This document shows positions 43,180 to 51,166 of a stretch of 64,000 nt of DNA, piece after piece. The stretch is from a virus. Position numbers and translations under genes: made by a program. How positions within the stretch are numbered: position 1 is the first letter of the stretch; the number at the start of each line of letters is the position of its first letter. The stretch covers positions 1 to 64,000 of the IMG/VR virus record IMGVR_UViG_3300025000_000061. The stretch is one strand, 5' to 3'. A model generated the notes under the pieces. It was not told the origin of the DNA and did no database searches. It saw only the letters and a program-made list of their open reading frames with translations.

Positions 43180-44055
43180 ATGATGTTATTTAATAAAAAA
43201 GAAATTCTTAAAAAAGATAATCTTGTGGATGATAAATTTAAAAAAGAGATGGCATTTTTAGTATTTAAAGCAAAAGGTAGACGAAATATTGAACAATTCG
43301 TAAAAGACATGAAAATGTTTGATCCTACACCAATCGTTAATTTAATAAATAAAAATTATAATGAATTACCTGATAGAAAATTATTAAGGAAAATAGCCGA
43401 TAATAGTATGGGAATGGTTAATTTTAGGATATTATATGATCTCTGTGGTTACTCCGAGAGAGATCCTGAAGAAGATCGTAGTTGGATAAAATGGGTTCCA
43501 AGATGGGCAGAAGTTTATATGTGTGATCTAGGCATAGGAGAGGATTGTATTCAAGGAGGGAAAAGAAATGTATTAATAATTCAAAATAATAAAGGCAACC
43601 AACACTCACCGAATGTATCTATATTGCCAATATCCAGTAAATGTAAATTTAACCATATGCATATACTATTAGAAAAAGAATTGGGTTTTGAAAGGGATAG
43701 TTACGCATTGTCAGAAATGCCATTAACTGTAAGTAAGAGGAGGTTCTTTTATAATACAGTACCTTATAAAATTACAACACTTTCAGATTTTAAAATGAAA
43801 GAAATACAGGTATGTCTTGAGAAACAATTTGGATTTTTACCACTTTATTTTGACGTAGAACATGCATTTGAACTAGTCAGACATATAAAAAATCTAGAAC
43901 AAAATATAAAAATCAAAAAATCACATAATTTAGTAGATATTATGGAAGATAAATTAAATGACCTAAAAGAATACTGTTCAAAATACAAAAAGAATTATCA
44001 ACATTACCTACAAGAATACGATAGAATCAATAACTATGGTATTCAAGCAATATAG
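43180..44055 (+). CDS. HTH-like domain fused to MazF/PemK domain (291 aa)
   Basis: Site AAGGAG. Residues about 34-92 (NIEQFVKDMKMF, then LPDRKLLRKIADNS and RILYDLCGYSE) have the pattern seen in Cro/C1-type HTH regulators of clostridia. Residues 107-220 are a MazF barrel: PRWAEVYMCDLG, KRNVLIIQNN, HSPNVSILPISS, LTVSKRRFF and EIQVCLEKQFGF, parallel to the orphan toxin at 39302. Residues 225-291 form a coiled tail. The toxin Thr is replaced by Ser in PISS and the RP is RN, so RNase activity is uncertain. It could be a self-regulated toxin or a repurposed regulator in the agr locus. Confidence 0.75.
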   Translation: MMLFNKKEILKKDNLVDDKFKKEMAFLVFKAKGRRNIEQFVKDMKMFDPTPIVNLINKNYNELPDRKLLRKIADNSMGMVNFRILYDLCGYSERDPEEDRSWIKWVPRWAEVYMCDLGIGEDCIQGGKRNVLIIQNNKGNQHSPNVSILPISSKCKFNHMHILLEKELGFERDSYALSEMPLTVSKRRFFYNTVPYKITTLSDFKMKEIQVCLEKQFGFLPLYFDVEHAFELVRHIKNLEQNIKIKKSHNLVDIMEDKLNDLKEYCSKYKKNYQHYLQEYDRINNYGIQAI

Positions 44056-44126
44056 TGTAAATACTATATTTCTTCTATAAAATATTAATAATAAACAAAA
44101 AACAAATAAAAGGAGATGTTCAACAA

Positions 44127-44600
44127 ATGATTAACGAACACAAATTAAAGTATCTATGCAACAAATATGGTATTAATTATCAAGTATTTCATGCAACAGA
44201 TACCATATTAATAGATGCAAAATTAGATATATGGGAGGTGAAATATTATGAAGAAATACAAAAAAAATTAAATTTATTATACAATAAACAAAAAGAAATT
44301 CAATTGCAATTATTATCTCCTGTATTAGATGAACCAATTAAGAAAAAATTATTATATGAATATGAAAAAATAAACAAAAAAATAAAAGAAACAAAACCAT
44401 ATTATTTACTTCATAAAAATAAATCTGATAATAAATTTAGCAATCAGCACACACAAGGATGGAAGAAAAATTTATATCAAGTAATAACTTTTATATTAGC
44501 ACATAAAAGAGTTTTATATGGCATCCAATTAGGAAAGCCATATATACATAAGCACAATATTAAAATAAATAAGAAGGGAAAAGTATGTTTAAATACATAA
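44127..44600 (+). CDS. Hypothetical protein of the agr locus (157 aa)
   Basis: AAAAGGAG site. A Lys-rich coiled region lies at 45-95; QHTQGWKKNLYQVITFILAHKRVLYG is the most protein-like block. Overlaps agrB by 16 bases, so co-translated. No family recognised; might be a partner of AgrB or of the MazF fusion. Confidence 0.7.
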   Translation: MINEHKLKYLCNKYGINYQVFHATDTILIDAKLDIWEVKYYEEIQKKLNLLYNKQKEIQLQLLSPVLDEPIKKKLLYEYEKINKKIKETKPYYLLHKNKSDNKFSNQHTQGWKKNLYQVITFILAHKRVLYGIQLGKPYIHKHNIKINKKGKVCLNT

Positions 44601-45271
44601 GATACCTATTAACATTCCGATATATCAAACTAATATCCTATATATCTGCTAAATATCTTCATAATAAAATACCTGTATTCCCACTAATAGATTCAAAAGT
44701 TTTATTAAAATTTTTACCAAAAAATATGTTAGATTTATTTGAAAATTTACATCAACAATCTAAATTAAAACCATATAAACTTAAATATGTTTATTACTAC
44801 GGTTGTCAAATCATCATAGGAGGCATTAACAAATTCCTACTCTTAATCACACTAGGCATCCTACTCAACATCCTCCCATATCTCATACTAACAACAATAT
44901 CATTCGTATCATTGCGAATTTGGTCTGGAGGGTTACATTTTGACTCTTACTCTAAGTGTGCCTACATTTCACTCTTATCATTTACAATCATGGCACTATT
45001 AGCAAAATACATCTACATATCAACCATACCTACTATATTAATATTCTTAATTGTCTTAATTTTAATTCTATTATATGCACCAGTAGAGCATCCCAACAGA
45101 CCAATAAAAAATAACGAAAAAGTTAAATTTAAATTAATTTCAATTTTCTCATTGTTAATATTACTATTAGTTATTTTATGCGTAAATAATATTATTATCT
45201 GTAATTCTATAGTGTTTGGAGTGCTATTAGCAGGTATAATTATGTTGCCTATTATAAACAAACTGAAATAG
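44585..45271 (+). CDS. agrB: AgrB family peptide protease/exporter (228 aa)
   Basis: Membrane endopeptidase that cleaves the AgrD C-terminus, cyclises the core and helps export it. Catalytic pair in RIWSGGLHFDSYSKC: His118 and Cys125, the same seven-residue spacing as the staphylococcal His77/Cys84. The YAPVEHPNRPI motif (about 164-174) is the other AgrB hallmark. Hydrophobic segments at about 80-110, 125-165 and 180-225. The N-terminal region is some 40 residues longer than staphylococcal AgrB. Starts inside the previous gene behind AAGGGAA. The order agrD ... agrB, with two genes between, departs from the usual adjacent pair. Confidence 0.88.
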   Translation: MFKYIRYLLTFRYIKLISYISAKYLHNKIPVFPLIDSKVLLKFLPKNMLDLFENLHQQSKLKPYKLKYVYYYGCQIIIGGINKFLLLITLGILLNILPYLILTTISFVSLRIWSGGLHFDSYSKCAYISLLSFTIMALLAKYIYISTIPTILIFLIVLILILLYAPVEHPNRPIKNNEKVKFKLISIFSLLILLLVILCVNNIIICNSIVFGVLLAGIIMLPIINKLK

Positions 45272-45388
45272 TTGTTAACGCAAGTATATAAAAAGTCGAA
45301 AAATGTCGCTAGGTAATTGTTGTCTATATGTGAAATTTTATGTAAAATAATATACAATAAAATTATTAACAAAATTCAAAAAAAACAC

Positions 45389-45417
45389 TTGTTCTTTTGT
45401 TATCAATGTATTATAAT
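45389..45417 (+). promoter_or_regulatory. Sigma-A promoter under a LexA-type operator
   Basis: TTGTTC (45389-45394), 17-bp spacer, TATAAT (45412-45417). The operator-like palindrome begins six bases downstream, around the expected start of transcription. Confidence 0.75.
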
Positions 45418-45422
45418 TGGAC

Positions 45423-45434
45423 GAACAGGTGTTC
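45423..45434 (+). promoter_or_regulatory. LexA (SOS) box
   Basis: GAACAGGTGTTC fits the Gram-positive SOS consensus GAAC-N4-GTTC exactly and is flanked by CG on the left, as in the Bacillus CGAAC form. Position +5 to +16 suits repression. Confidence 0.7.
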
Positions 45435-45466
45435 TATAAATAATAACATAATAATATTAGGAGGAG

Positions 45467-45703
45467 ATTGCAACGAATAGTGAAAAAATTTATACAATCA
45501 AAGATGAAAAAGGTAATTTTGTTCATGGTGATGGTATTAGAAAGATCGGCAAAGAATATTATTATTTGCCATATGAAAGTTTAAAAGATGGCTGTATTGT
45601 TTATACTAATAAAATAAGAGTAGAGAAGGCTCTGAATAATCTTGAAATACATAATCGATTAGGTGAGTTAGGACATAAATTTATTATTGAACTTGTCTCT
45701 TAA
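45467..45703 (+). CDS. Small protein behind SOS promoter (about 75 aa, start unclear)
   Basis: After AGGAGG the coherent protein (YTIKDEKGNFVHGDGIRKIG, then KEYYYLPYESLKDG) ends at TAA 45701. The frame has no ATG/GTG/TTG near the site. Either ATT 45467 is used, or one A is missing from the A-run at 45483, in which case TTG 45468 or GTG 45480 starts it. No family recognised. Its position, SOS-controlled and just before the repressor genes, suggests an induction factor. Confidence 0.6.
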   Translation: MATNSEKIYTIKDEKGNFVHGDGIRKIGKEYYYLPYESLKDGCIVYTNKIRVEKALNNLEIHNRLGELGHKFIIELVS

Positions 45704-45732
45704 TAAGATAAAAATAATAACTGACTTTCCTA

Positions 45733-45761
45733 TTGACATAGTATGAAGATACATATATAAT
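45733..45761 (+). promoter_or_regulatory. Promoter of the YopQ/MrpR-like operon
   Basis: TTGACA (45733-45738), 17-bp spacer, TATAAT (45756-45761), about 48 bases before ATG 45810. Confidence 0.75.
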
Positions 45762-45809
45762 AAGTATTAATGATTATTATATATAATTTAAAATGAGAGG
45801 TGAAGAATT

Positions 45810-47183
45810 ATGCTTAGTATAAAAAATGCTATGTTAATAGGAGAGTTAAAACCACTAATATTAAAGTATGGCAACAATTCAAAAATCTATAACATTATAC
45901 AAGAGGAATTTATTAAAAAAGGGTTATCTGGTAGCAATGCAAAAAACTTACTAACAGGTAAAATTGCTTTAGAAACATTAGATATTACCAATCAAAAAGA
46001 ATTATTCTTATTATTTTCTTTTACAGATGCTATGAAGAAAGCACTAAGTACATTTGATGAAATGTCCAAGGACACTTTTGGCATGGAAGAGGAATATATT
46101 AAATTAAAATTAGAATATTATTTTACACCCATAGAGATTGAAGAATTTACAGAATTCGTTATAGAGAAAGAAGAAGTAAGAAAATATCCGTATAGATTAA
46201 GAAATATGTTAAAAGTAGGAGAAAATCATTATATAGGGATTATAACTTCTAAAGAATTAGCCGAAATAGATTCTACTAATGATATAGTATATGACTTTGC
46301 AACACAAAGAGATCCTAAAATTGATATATTTGGAATGAGACGTATTAATGTTGACACAAGAAAAATTGATGCAATTGAAAAAAGTTTACTTGCTGGTGAA
46401 TATTTTTCAGATGAAATCAAGTTGAATGTTAAGAATGATGGAGAAGATCATATCGAATTCGATTCAAAGGACGGAATTTATGGTGATCTTATTATTCATT
46501 CAGGAACAATAACTTGTTTTGATGGCTATCACAGAAAAACTGCCAATTCTAAAGCGCAAAATAAAAATAATGAATTGCAATTTAACTGGAAGTTAGGTGT
46601 CACCAATTATCCAGAACCTAAAGCAAGAAAATTTATGACACAGATTAATAAACAAAAACCTATTAAACGTGAATACGTTAAAAATATTGATGAAACAAAA
46701 AATGAAAATACAATTGTCAATAATATTATTAATAATTCTAATTCTGAATTTGCCGATAAAATTAAAGAATCTGATGCAGAATTAAAATTTAGTGGTTTAA
46801 CTAAAAAATCTATATTATCTCTAGCAATAGAAGAACAATATGAAGAATTTTTAAACACTAAAATTTATAATATTGAAATCTCTAATTGGATAGTAGACTT
46901 TACAAATTATTTAATGGGACTATATCCTAATGAATTTTTATTTAATGTAGACAAAACTAAAAAAGTAAGTTATATTAATAATAGAAATATGTTCATAGGT
47001 TATATTGCACTTTCAAGAAAGTTATATAAGCAAGATGATTGGAAGAGTAAGACCGTTAAAATAATGAACAGTATTGATTTTAGCATTGAAAATAGCATAT
47101 GGAAGAATATTCGTATTGATGATAATATTTTAAATAAAACATCAAGAAAAGAATTATATAATCTATTTATAAAGGAGGTGTAA
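45810..47183 (+). CDS. SPbeta YopQ-like protein with DGxHR motif (457 aa)
   Basis: Length and position directly before an MrpR-like gene match SPbeta YopQ (about 460 aa). Residues 225-300 have the DndB/ParB-like DGxHR layout: IIHSGTITCFDGYHRKTANS (DGYHR at 238-242), then KLGVTNYPEPKARKFMTQIN and KPIKREY. The N-terminus is helical. In DGxHR proteins this site binds DNA or nucleotides; the role of YopQ is not established to my knowledge. Operonic, three bases from the next gene. Confidence 0.72.
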   Translation: MLSIKNAMLIGELKPLILKYGNNSKIYNIIQEEFIKKGLSGSNAKNLLTGKIALETLDITNQKELFLLFSFTDAMKKALSTFDEMSKDTFGMEEEYIKLKLEYYFTPIEIEEFTEFVIEKEEVRKYPYRLRNMLKVGENHYIGIITSKELAEIDSTNDIVYDFATQRDPKIDIFGMRRINVDTRKIDAIEKSLLAGEYFSDEIKLNVKNDGEDHIEFDSKDGIYGDLIIHSGTITCFDGYHRKTANSKAQNKNNELQFNWKLGVTNYPEPKARKFMTQINKQKPIKREYVKNIDETKNENTIVNNIINNSNSEFADKIKESDAELKFSGLTKKSILSLAIEEQYEEFLNTKIYNIEISNWIVDFTNYLMGLYPNEFLFNVDKTKKVSYINNRNMFIGYIALSRKLYKQDDWKSKTVKIMNSIDFSIENSIWKNIRIDDNILNKTSRKELYNLFIKEV

Positions 47184-47186
47184 ATA

Positions 47187-48251
47187 ATGGTAAAGCATAA
47201 AAATGGTAAGATTAACTTAGCAGAGAGAGTATTTAAACATGATAGAGATGTTAAAGAAGAATTTTTAAAAGATATTAAACCATCAACTGCAAAAACTATA
47301 AGAAGCATACTTTTTAAAGTAGATGATTATGAAGATCGAATCGGTAAAAGTATATATGATTTTACCTTTGAAGAGCGTGATGATTTCTTTATTTCTCAGT
47401 TTTGTAATAAAAGTAAGGGCGTTATTAATACAACAAGATCATATTTAGTAAAGTATATTAACCATTGTATTGATAACAACCTTGTTAGACATATGGAGAA
47501 TAGGTTTGATTTAATTTCTAAAGATGATATTGATAAATATATTAATGATACTGCAATGCAAATGAAATATCTATCTAGAGAAGAAATTAAAGAAGCACAG
47601 GATAAATTAGTTAATAATTGTGATAAGTTAATTTTGCAATTAATACCTTTGTCTGTCAGAGGGCGTACAGAATTGAATAATACTAATGAAGAATTAATTA
47701 ATTTGAGAGTAAAAGATGCTGAAGAATCTTATGAAACAGGTATTTTGCATGTCTGGAATAATGACGGTGATAGAAGACCTGTGAAAATTGATGAAGAAAC
47801 AATAGAATTATTGAAAAAGACAATAAATGATGATAGTTATATTATTAATAACGGAAGCATTTATGATAAAAAAGGGAGAATACTTGGCAGGGGTATCGGA
47901 GAAAAATGTTTTCCTTTAAATGATACTGGTTATGTATTTAGAACTGCTGGTAAGAATAAAAAAGGAAAAGTTAAAACTAATTTTTTTGGTTCTAGGATGA
48001 GAATAATGAAAACCTGGACGATGAATCCATTTATCACCGTAACGAATTTGTATTATTCTGGAATTATCGATTATGCTATGCAATTAAGAAAAGAAAAAGG
48101 TACAGAATTAGATAATCATGATTATATTAAAATAATTGATAAGTTTTCTTATGGTAAACCACAAATACTATCAAACAAAGAATTAGATTGGAGTGTACCA
48201 ATATCAAAAGTAAAATCTATGGTGGAAGATTATATTAATAGAAAATTATAA
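47187..48251 (+). CDS. Integrase-fold phage repressor, YopR/MrpR-like (354 aa)
   Basis: Probable lysogeny master repressor. Site AAGGAGGTG. Residues 20-110 fit a tyrosine-recombinase core-binding (SAM-like) domain. Residues 140-215 (LQLIPLSVRGRTELNNTNEELINLRVKDAE, then PVKIDEETIELLKK) follow the catalytic-domain fold. The C-terminal part where HxxR and Tyr should be reads ITVTNLYYSGIIDYAM, so the recombinase residues seem lost. SPbeta MrpR is likewise an integrase-like DNA binder without recombinase function. Length is slightly above YopR (about 325 aa). Confidence 0.75.
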   Translation: MVKHKNGKINLAERVFKHDRDVKEEFLKDIKPSTAKTIRSILFKVDDYEDRIGKSIYDFTFEERDDFFISQFCNKSKGVINTTRSYLVKYINHCIDNNLVRHMENRFDLISKDDIDKYINDTAMQMKYLSREEIKEAQDKLVNNCDKLILQLIPLSVRGRTELNNTNEELINLRVKDAEESYETGILHVWNNDGDRRPVKIDEETIELLKKTINDDSYIINNGSIYDKKGRILGRGIGEKCFPLNDTGYVFRTAGKNKKGKVKTNFFGSRMRIMKTWTMNPFITVTNLYYSGIIDYAMQLRKEKGTELDNHDYIKIIDKFSYGKPQILSNKELDWSVPISKVKSMVEDYINRKL

Positions 48252-48263
48252 AGAGGTGATAAA

Positions 48264-49145
48264 ATGGCAAAAGACGTTAATTTATCTGATTACACTGATA
48301 TAGAAGTTTATAATATGCTTAGATTTGGTATTATAGGTAGATTTCCTAATAATTTTTGGGGTGGTTTAGATACCTTTAAAACTGCAAAAGATTTAACCAA
48401 GTATATGTTTGAAAATATTCTCAAATGGGATATAGAAGATATTAAAAATAATACAACAGCAGATATTTTTTATGACTATAGACTTGGTGGTATGCTGAAA
48501 CAATTATTTAATGGTAATGTTTTAGATGCATTATTAAATGCATATCCAGAATTAGAAGAAGAATGGGTAGAATCTAAAAGAAGGACTAAAAACGAAAAAG
48601 AAGAAGATAAAAGAGAAAAAGAAGAAAAAGAAACAAGAGAAAAATATACAGATGAACAATTGATAGAAAATTTACAGCAAAAATTTAAACAATTAAATAG
48701 AAATCCTTATATAAGAGAAATGTCAGATCCAGATGGAAATGTATATTTAACAAGATTTGGTAGTTGGACTAAGGCATTAATTGCAGCAGAATTGCTTGAT
48801 GATATTTGTGCAGATGTAGATGATTCCGAAGAAGCAATTTATGAAGCACAAATTAAGATTAAAGAATTTGCATATCAATTAGGAAGATACCCTACAGAGG
48901 AAGAAGTTAATGATTTATTTTCACAAGGAGAAATAAAAGTTTATTTTAAATCTTTAGTTGGACTTTATAATTATTTAAATGAAGGGTATACAAAAGAAGA
49001 ATTGATAAATATTTTGGTTGATAAAAGAAATAAATTAGATAGAAATCCAATAAACAAAGATATAAAATTCCCAAGACCAATTATTTTTATTGATAAATTT
49101 GAAAGTTGGGAAAATGCTTTAAAAGAAGCGGGATTAGATAAATAA
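48264..49145 (+). CDS. HNH-associated-repeat protein (293 aa)
   Basis: AAGAGGTG site, same operon as the repressor. The N-terminal 100 residues (FPNNFWGGLDTF, AKDLTKYMFENIL, LGGMLKQLFNG, LLNAYPEL) look DUF4046-like. A charged linker spans 103-128. Three homing-endonuclease-associated repeats follow at about 131-178, 190-238 and 243-291 (LNRNPYIREM ... FGSWTKAL; LDRNPINKDI ... FESWENALKEAG). No HNH or GIY-YIG nuclease motif is seen, so likely a DNA-binding protein. Its end is part of a terminator. Confidence 0.75.
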   Translation: MAKDVNLSDYTDIEVYNMLRFGIIGRFPNNFWGGLDTFKTAKDLTKYMFENILKWDIEDIKNNTTADIFYDYRLGGMLKQLFNGNVLDALLNAYPELEEEWVESKRRTKNEKEEDKREKEEKETREKYTDEQLIENLQQKFKQLNRNPYIREMSDPDGNVYLTRFGSWTKALIAAELLDDICADVDDSEEAIYEAQIKIKEFAYQLGRYPTEEEVNDLFSQGEIKVYFKSLVGLYNYLNEGYTKEELINILVDKRNKLDRNPINKDIKFPRPIIFIDKFESWENALKEAGLDK

Positions 49146-49170
49146 CTAAATCCTGCTTCTTTTATTTTTA
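49123..49170 (+). terminator. Bidirectional rho-independent terminator
   Basis: AAGAAGC-GGATTAG (from 49123) pairs with CTAAATCC-GCTTCTT (to 49161), then TTTATTTTTA. Covers the stop codon of the 48264 gene and also lies at the end of the minus-strand gene at 49173. Confidence 0.8.
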
Positions 49171-49172
49171 AT

Positions 49173-49415
49173 TTACATATTCTCTTTCCTAATCCATTCT
49201 TCAGCTACCAATCTACACTCTTCAAAACTATTAAATTTAATATTCTCATCCAAAGACATATATACAATAATTCCATTATAATCTATATGAAAATGATAAT
49301 AATTCATATCAGGTATATAATAAATATATACTTTGCATCCTTTTGCTCATCTTGTTTTGCTTGTCCATGTCGGATAAACATTACGTTTTAATATCCTTTT
49401 AAATTTCATTTTCAT
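49173..49415 (-). pseudogene. Minus-strand small gene with internal TGA
   Basis: On the minus strand, ATG 49413-49415 follows GGTGGTG and an 81-codon frame runs to TAA 49173, interrupted only by TGA at codon 23 (49347-49349). The remaining sequence (GCKVYIYYIPDMNYYHFHID ... LVAEEWIRKENM) is clearly protein-like. Either nonsense-inactivated or a sequence error. Convergent with the repressor operon, sharing its terminator. Confidence 0.6.
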
Positions 49416-49570
49416 ATCACCACCTATATATTAATACGTTATTATTTGTAGAAATATGTCGATTATTCTTAATATTATATATTATTTAAAGAATAAATCT
49501 AATGTAATATATGACATTTTATAGGTATAAGTAGTGTATTAAAAATTTGCTAAAAATTCATAAATAGTTG

Positions 49571-49599
49571 TTGTAATTATTTTAGTATTATGTTAATAT
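49571..49599 (+). promoter_or_regulatory. Sigma-A type promoter
   Basis: TTGTAA (49571-49576), 17-bp spacer, TAATAT (49594-49599), in the 227-base gap 49416-49642, which otherwise shows no gene. Confidence 0.55.
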
Positions 49600-49642
49600 G
49601 TATCTAAGGAAAATTTAATTATCGAAAGGGGCGAAATAAATT

Positions 49643-49792
49643 ATGAGTAACACACATAATAAACCAGAGATATTAGTTCCTCCATACGGTGTTTGCTTGA
49701 ATCCACCTAGACTATCTAATCTAAATTGTAAAGATTGTAAGTATTTTGAAGGATGTACAAATGCAAAAAAAGGTAATTATAAGAGTAAATAA
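49643..49792 (+). CDS. Small Cys-motif protein (49 aa)
   Basis: ATG 49643 after AAAGGGGCG. Contains CLNPPRLSNLNCKDCKYFEGC, four or five Cys likely binding metal; the CKYF element recurs in other microproteins here. Confidence 0.65.
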   Translation: MSNTHNKPEILVPPYGVCLNPPRLSNLNCKDCKYFEGCTNAKKGNYKSK

Positions 49793-49862
49793 AAGTAAAT
49801 TGAATGTTTTCAGAAAATATAGTACAATATATATTAACATTATCTTATAAAGGATGTTGCAT

Positions 49863-50090
49863 ATGACTAAAAATAATGATAATTTTAAAACGTATATCAT
49901 TTGTTCAGGTGACAACCTTGGTAATATAGAGACACTCGATTACAGATGCCCGAAGAAAGGGATTCATAAGGGAGATTGTAGATTGAATGGAAAACAATGT
50001 GAGTATTTTTTAGGGATTAAGAATGATAGACTGAATTTTGATATAATGAATATTAAAGGGTATTGTGAGTATATTTTGAATATGAAGTGA
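49863..50090 (+). CDS. Small Cys-containing protein (75 aa)
   Basis: ATG 49863 after AAAGGATG; ATG 49854 overlaps the site. Cys at YRCPKKG, DCR, QCEYF and YCEYI resemble the 49643 protein's spacing. Confidence 0.65.
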   Translation: MTKNNDNFKTYIICSGDNLGNIETLDYRCPKKGIHKGDCRLNGKQCEYFLGIKNDRLNFDIMNIKGYCEYILNMK

Positions 50091-50138
50091 TAATTCAATT
50101 CAACATAAACATAAACATAAGGAGTGTGATATAGTAAT

Positions 50139-50897
50139 ATGAATATTGGTGGTAGAGCAATGGCAAATGGTATAATATTACAATCCAATAAAGCAATTGT
50201 AAAGGCTGTGAGAAATAAAAATAATAAAATTGATATTTTTGTTAAAGAATTAAAGAAAGAAAAATTACAAACAAAGAATAAATATAAAAATATTATCAAA
50301 AAGATACCATTGGTTAGAGGTATATATAGTTTTGCATTTACAAATGGAACGTCTTTTGTAAGATTAATAATTGTACTAACAATAATTATAGATTTTTTAG
50401 GGTTTATTAAAACAGATACACAAAATACTGCAATATCTAATATGTATTTATTTTTACTATCAGTATTAAGTCTAATTTCAATAGTATTTTATATTTATAG
50501 TTTTATCAACTTAAAAAATTTTCTTCAGTATCATGGAGCAGAACATAAAACTGTCAATGCATATGAAAATAATATATCATTAGATATTGGTGAAGTGAAA
50601 AAATGTAGTAGAATTAATTACAGATGTGGTACAATATATGCAATATTTTTGCTATTATGTGTGTTAATTTTAAGTAAATTTATAAATTTTACAAGTCTAA
50701 TATTTTTATTGTCTGTAAGTATTGCTGAAGAATTATATTCTAATGATAAATTATATAAATATGGTTTTAAATATTTATATGTGTTAGGTGGATATATTCA
50801 GAAATATTTAACAACATTAGAACCAAATGAAAAACAACTTGAAGTTGGTATTGTTTGTATGAAAAAACTTATAGAAATTGAAAATAAGATTGAATAA
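50139..50897 (+). CDS. DUF1385 family membrane protein (252 aa)
   Basis: Starts GGRAMANGIILQSNKAIVKAVR, has LVRGIYSF, then hydrophobic segments at about 72-90 and 103-125. The DUF1385 core is QYHGAEHKTVNAYEN (about 129-143) and YRCGTIYAIF (about 163-172), followed by two more hydrophobic segments. DUF1385 proteins are common in Firmicutes, with unknown function. It is unusually short of the family's typical 300 or so residues, and uncommon on a mobile element. Confidence 0.82.
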   Translation: MNIGGRAMANGIILQSNKAIVKAVRNKNNKIDIFVKELKKEKLQTKNKYKNIIKKIPLVRGIYSFAFTNGTSFVRLIIVLTIIIDFLGFIKTDTQNTAISNMYLFLLSVLSLISIVFYIYSFINLKNFLQYHGAEHKTVNAYENNISLDIGEVKKCSRINYRCGTIYAIFLLLCVLILSKFINFTSLIFLLSVSIAEELYSNDKLYKYGFKYLYVLGGYIQKYLTTLEPNEKQLEVGIVCMKKLIEIENKIE

Positions 50898-50937
50898 ACT
50901 CTTTATTTTGTTATAACTAAAATTTTGAGGTGATTTC

Positions 50938-51166
50938 ATGGAATTTACAAAAGAAGGGTTTGTTGTAGAAACGGAAAGAGGTTGGTATTTAGCAGAAGAA
51001 GGAATAGGCAGATATATTGAAATATCTGATATATTTAGAGCAAATGTTTATGATGATTTAGATTCTGCAATTTATTATTTAAAAAGATTAAAAATATGAG
51101 AAAGAAGATTATCTTGATGCAAGAATTATTAAAGTAAATTGTGTAATTAAAGGAGAAATATTTTAA
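50938..51166 (+). pseudogene. Frameshifted small hypothetical gene (about 75 aa if intact)
   Basis: ATG 50938 after GAGGTGA reads MEFTKEGFVVETERGWYLA to TGA 51097. The adjacent frame continues YEKEDYLDARIIKVNCVIKG to TAA 51164, just before the next ATG. One surplus A in the A-run at about 51092 explains it. Confidence 0.6.

Noticed and set aside
42081-45271. Complete canonical agr locus with AgrC kinase and AgrA regulator
   Set aside because: No HATPase motifs, DHp helix or LytTR response regulator are encoded anywhere in the window.
48264-49145. Active homing endonuclease
   Set aside because: Only the associated DNA-binding repeats are present; no HNH, GIY-YIG or LAGLIDADG catalytic motif is visible.
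5440-49415. TGA read as Trp (alternative code) to explain in-frame TGA at 5512 and 49347
   Set aside because: Many intact genes (for example uvsE and the signal peptidase) end at TGA in proper position, and only two internal cases occur among over 130 genes.
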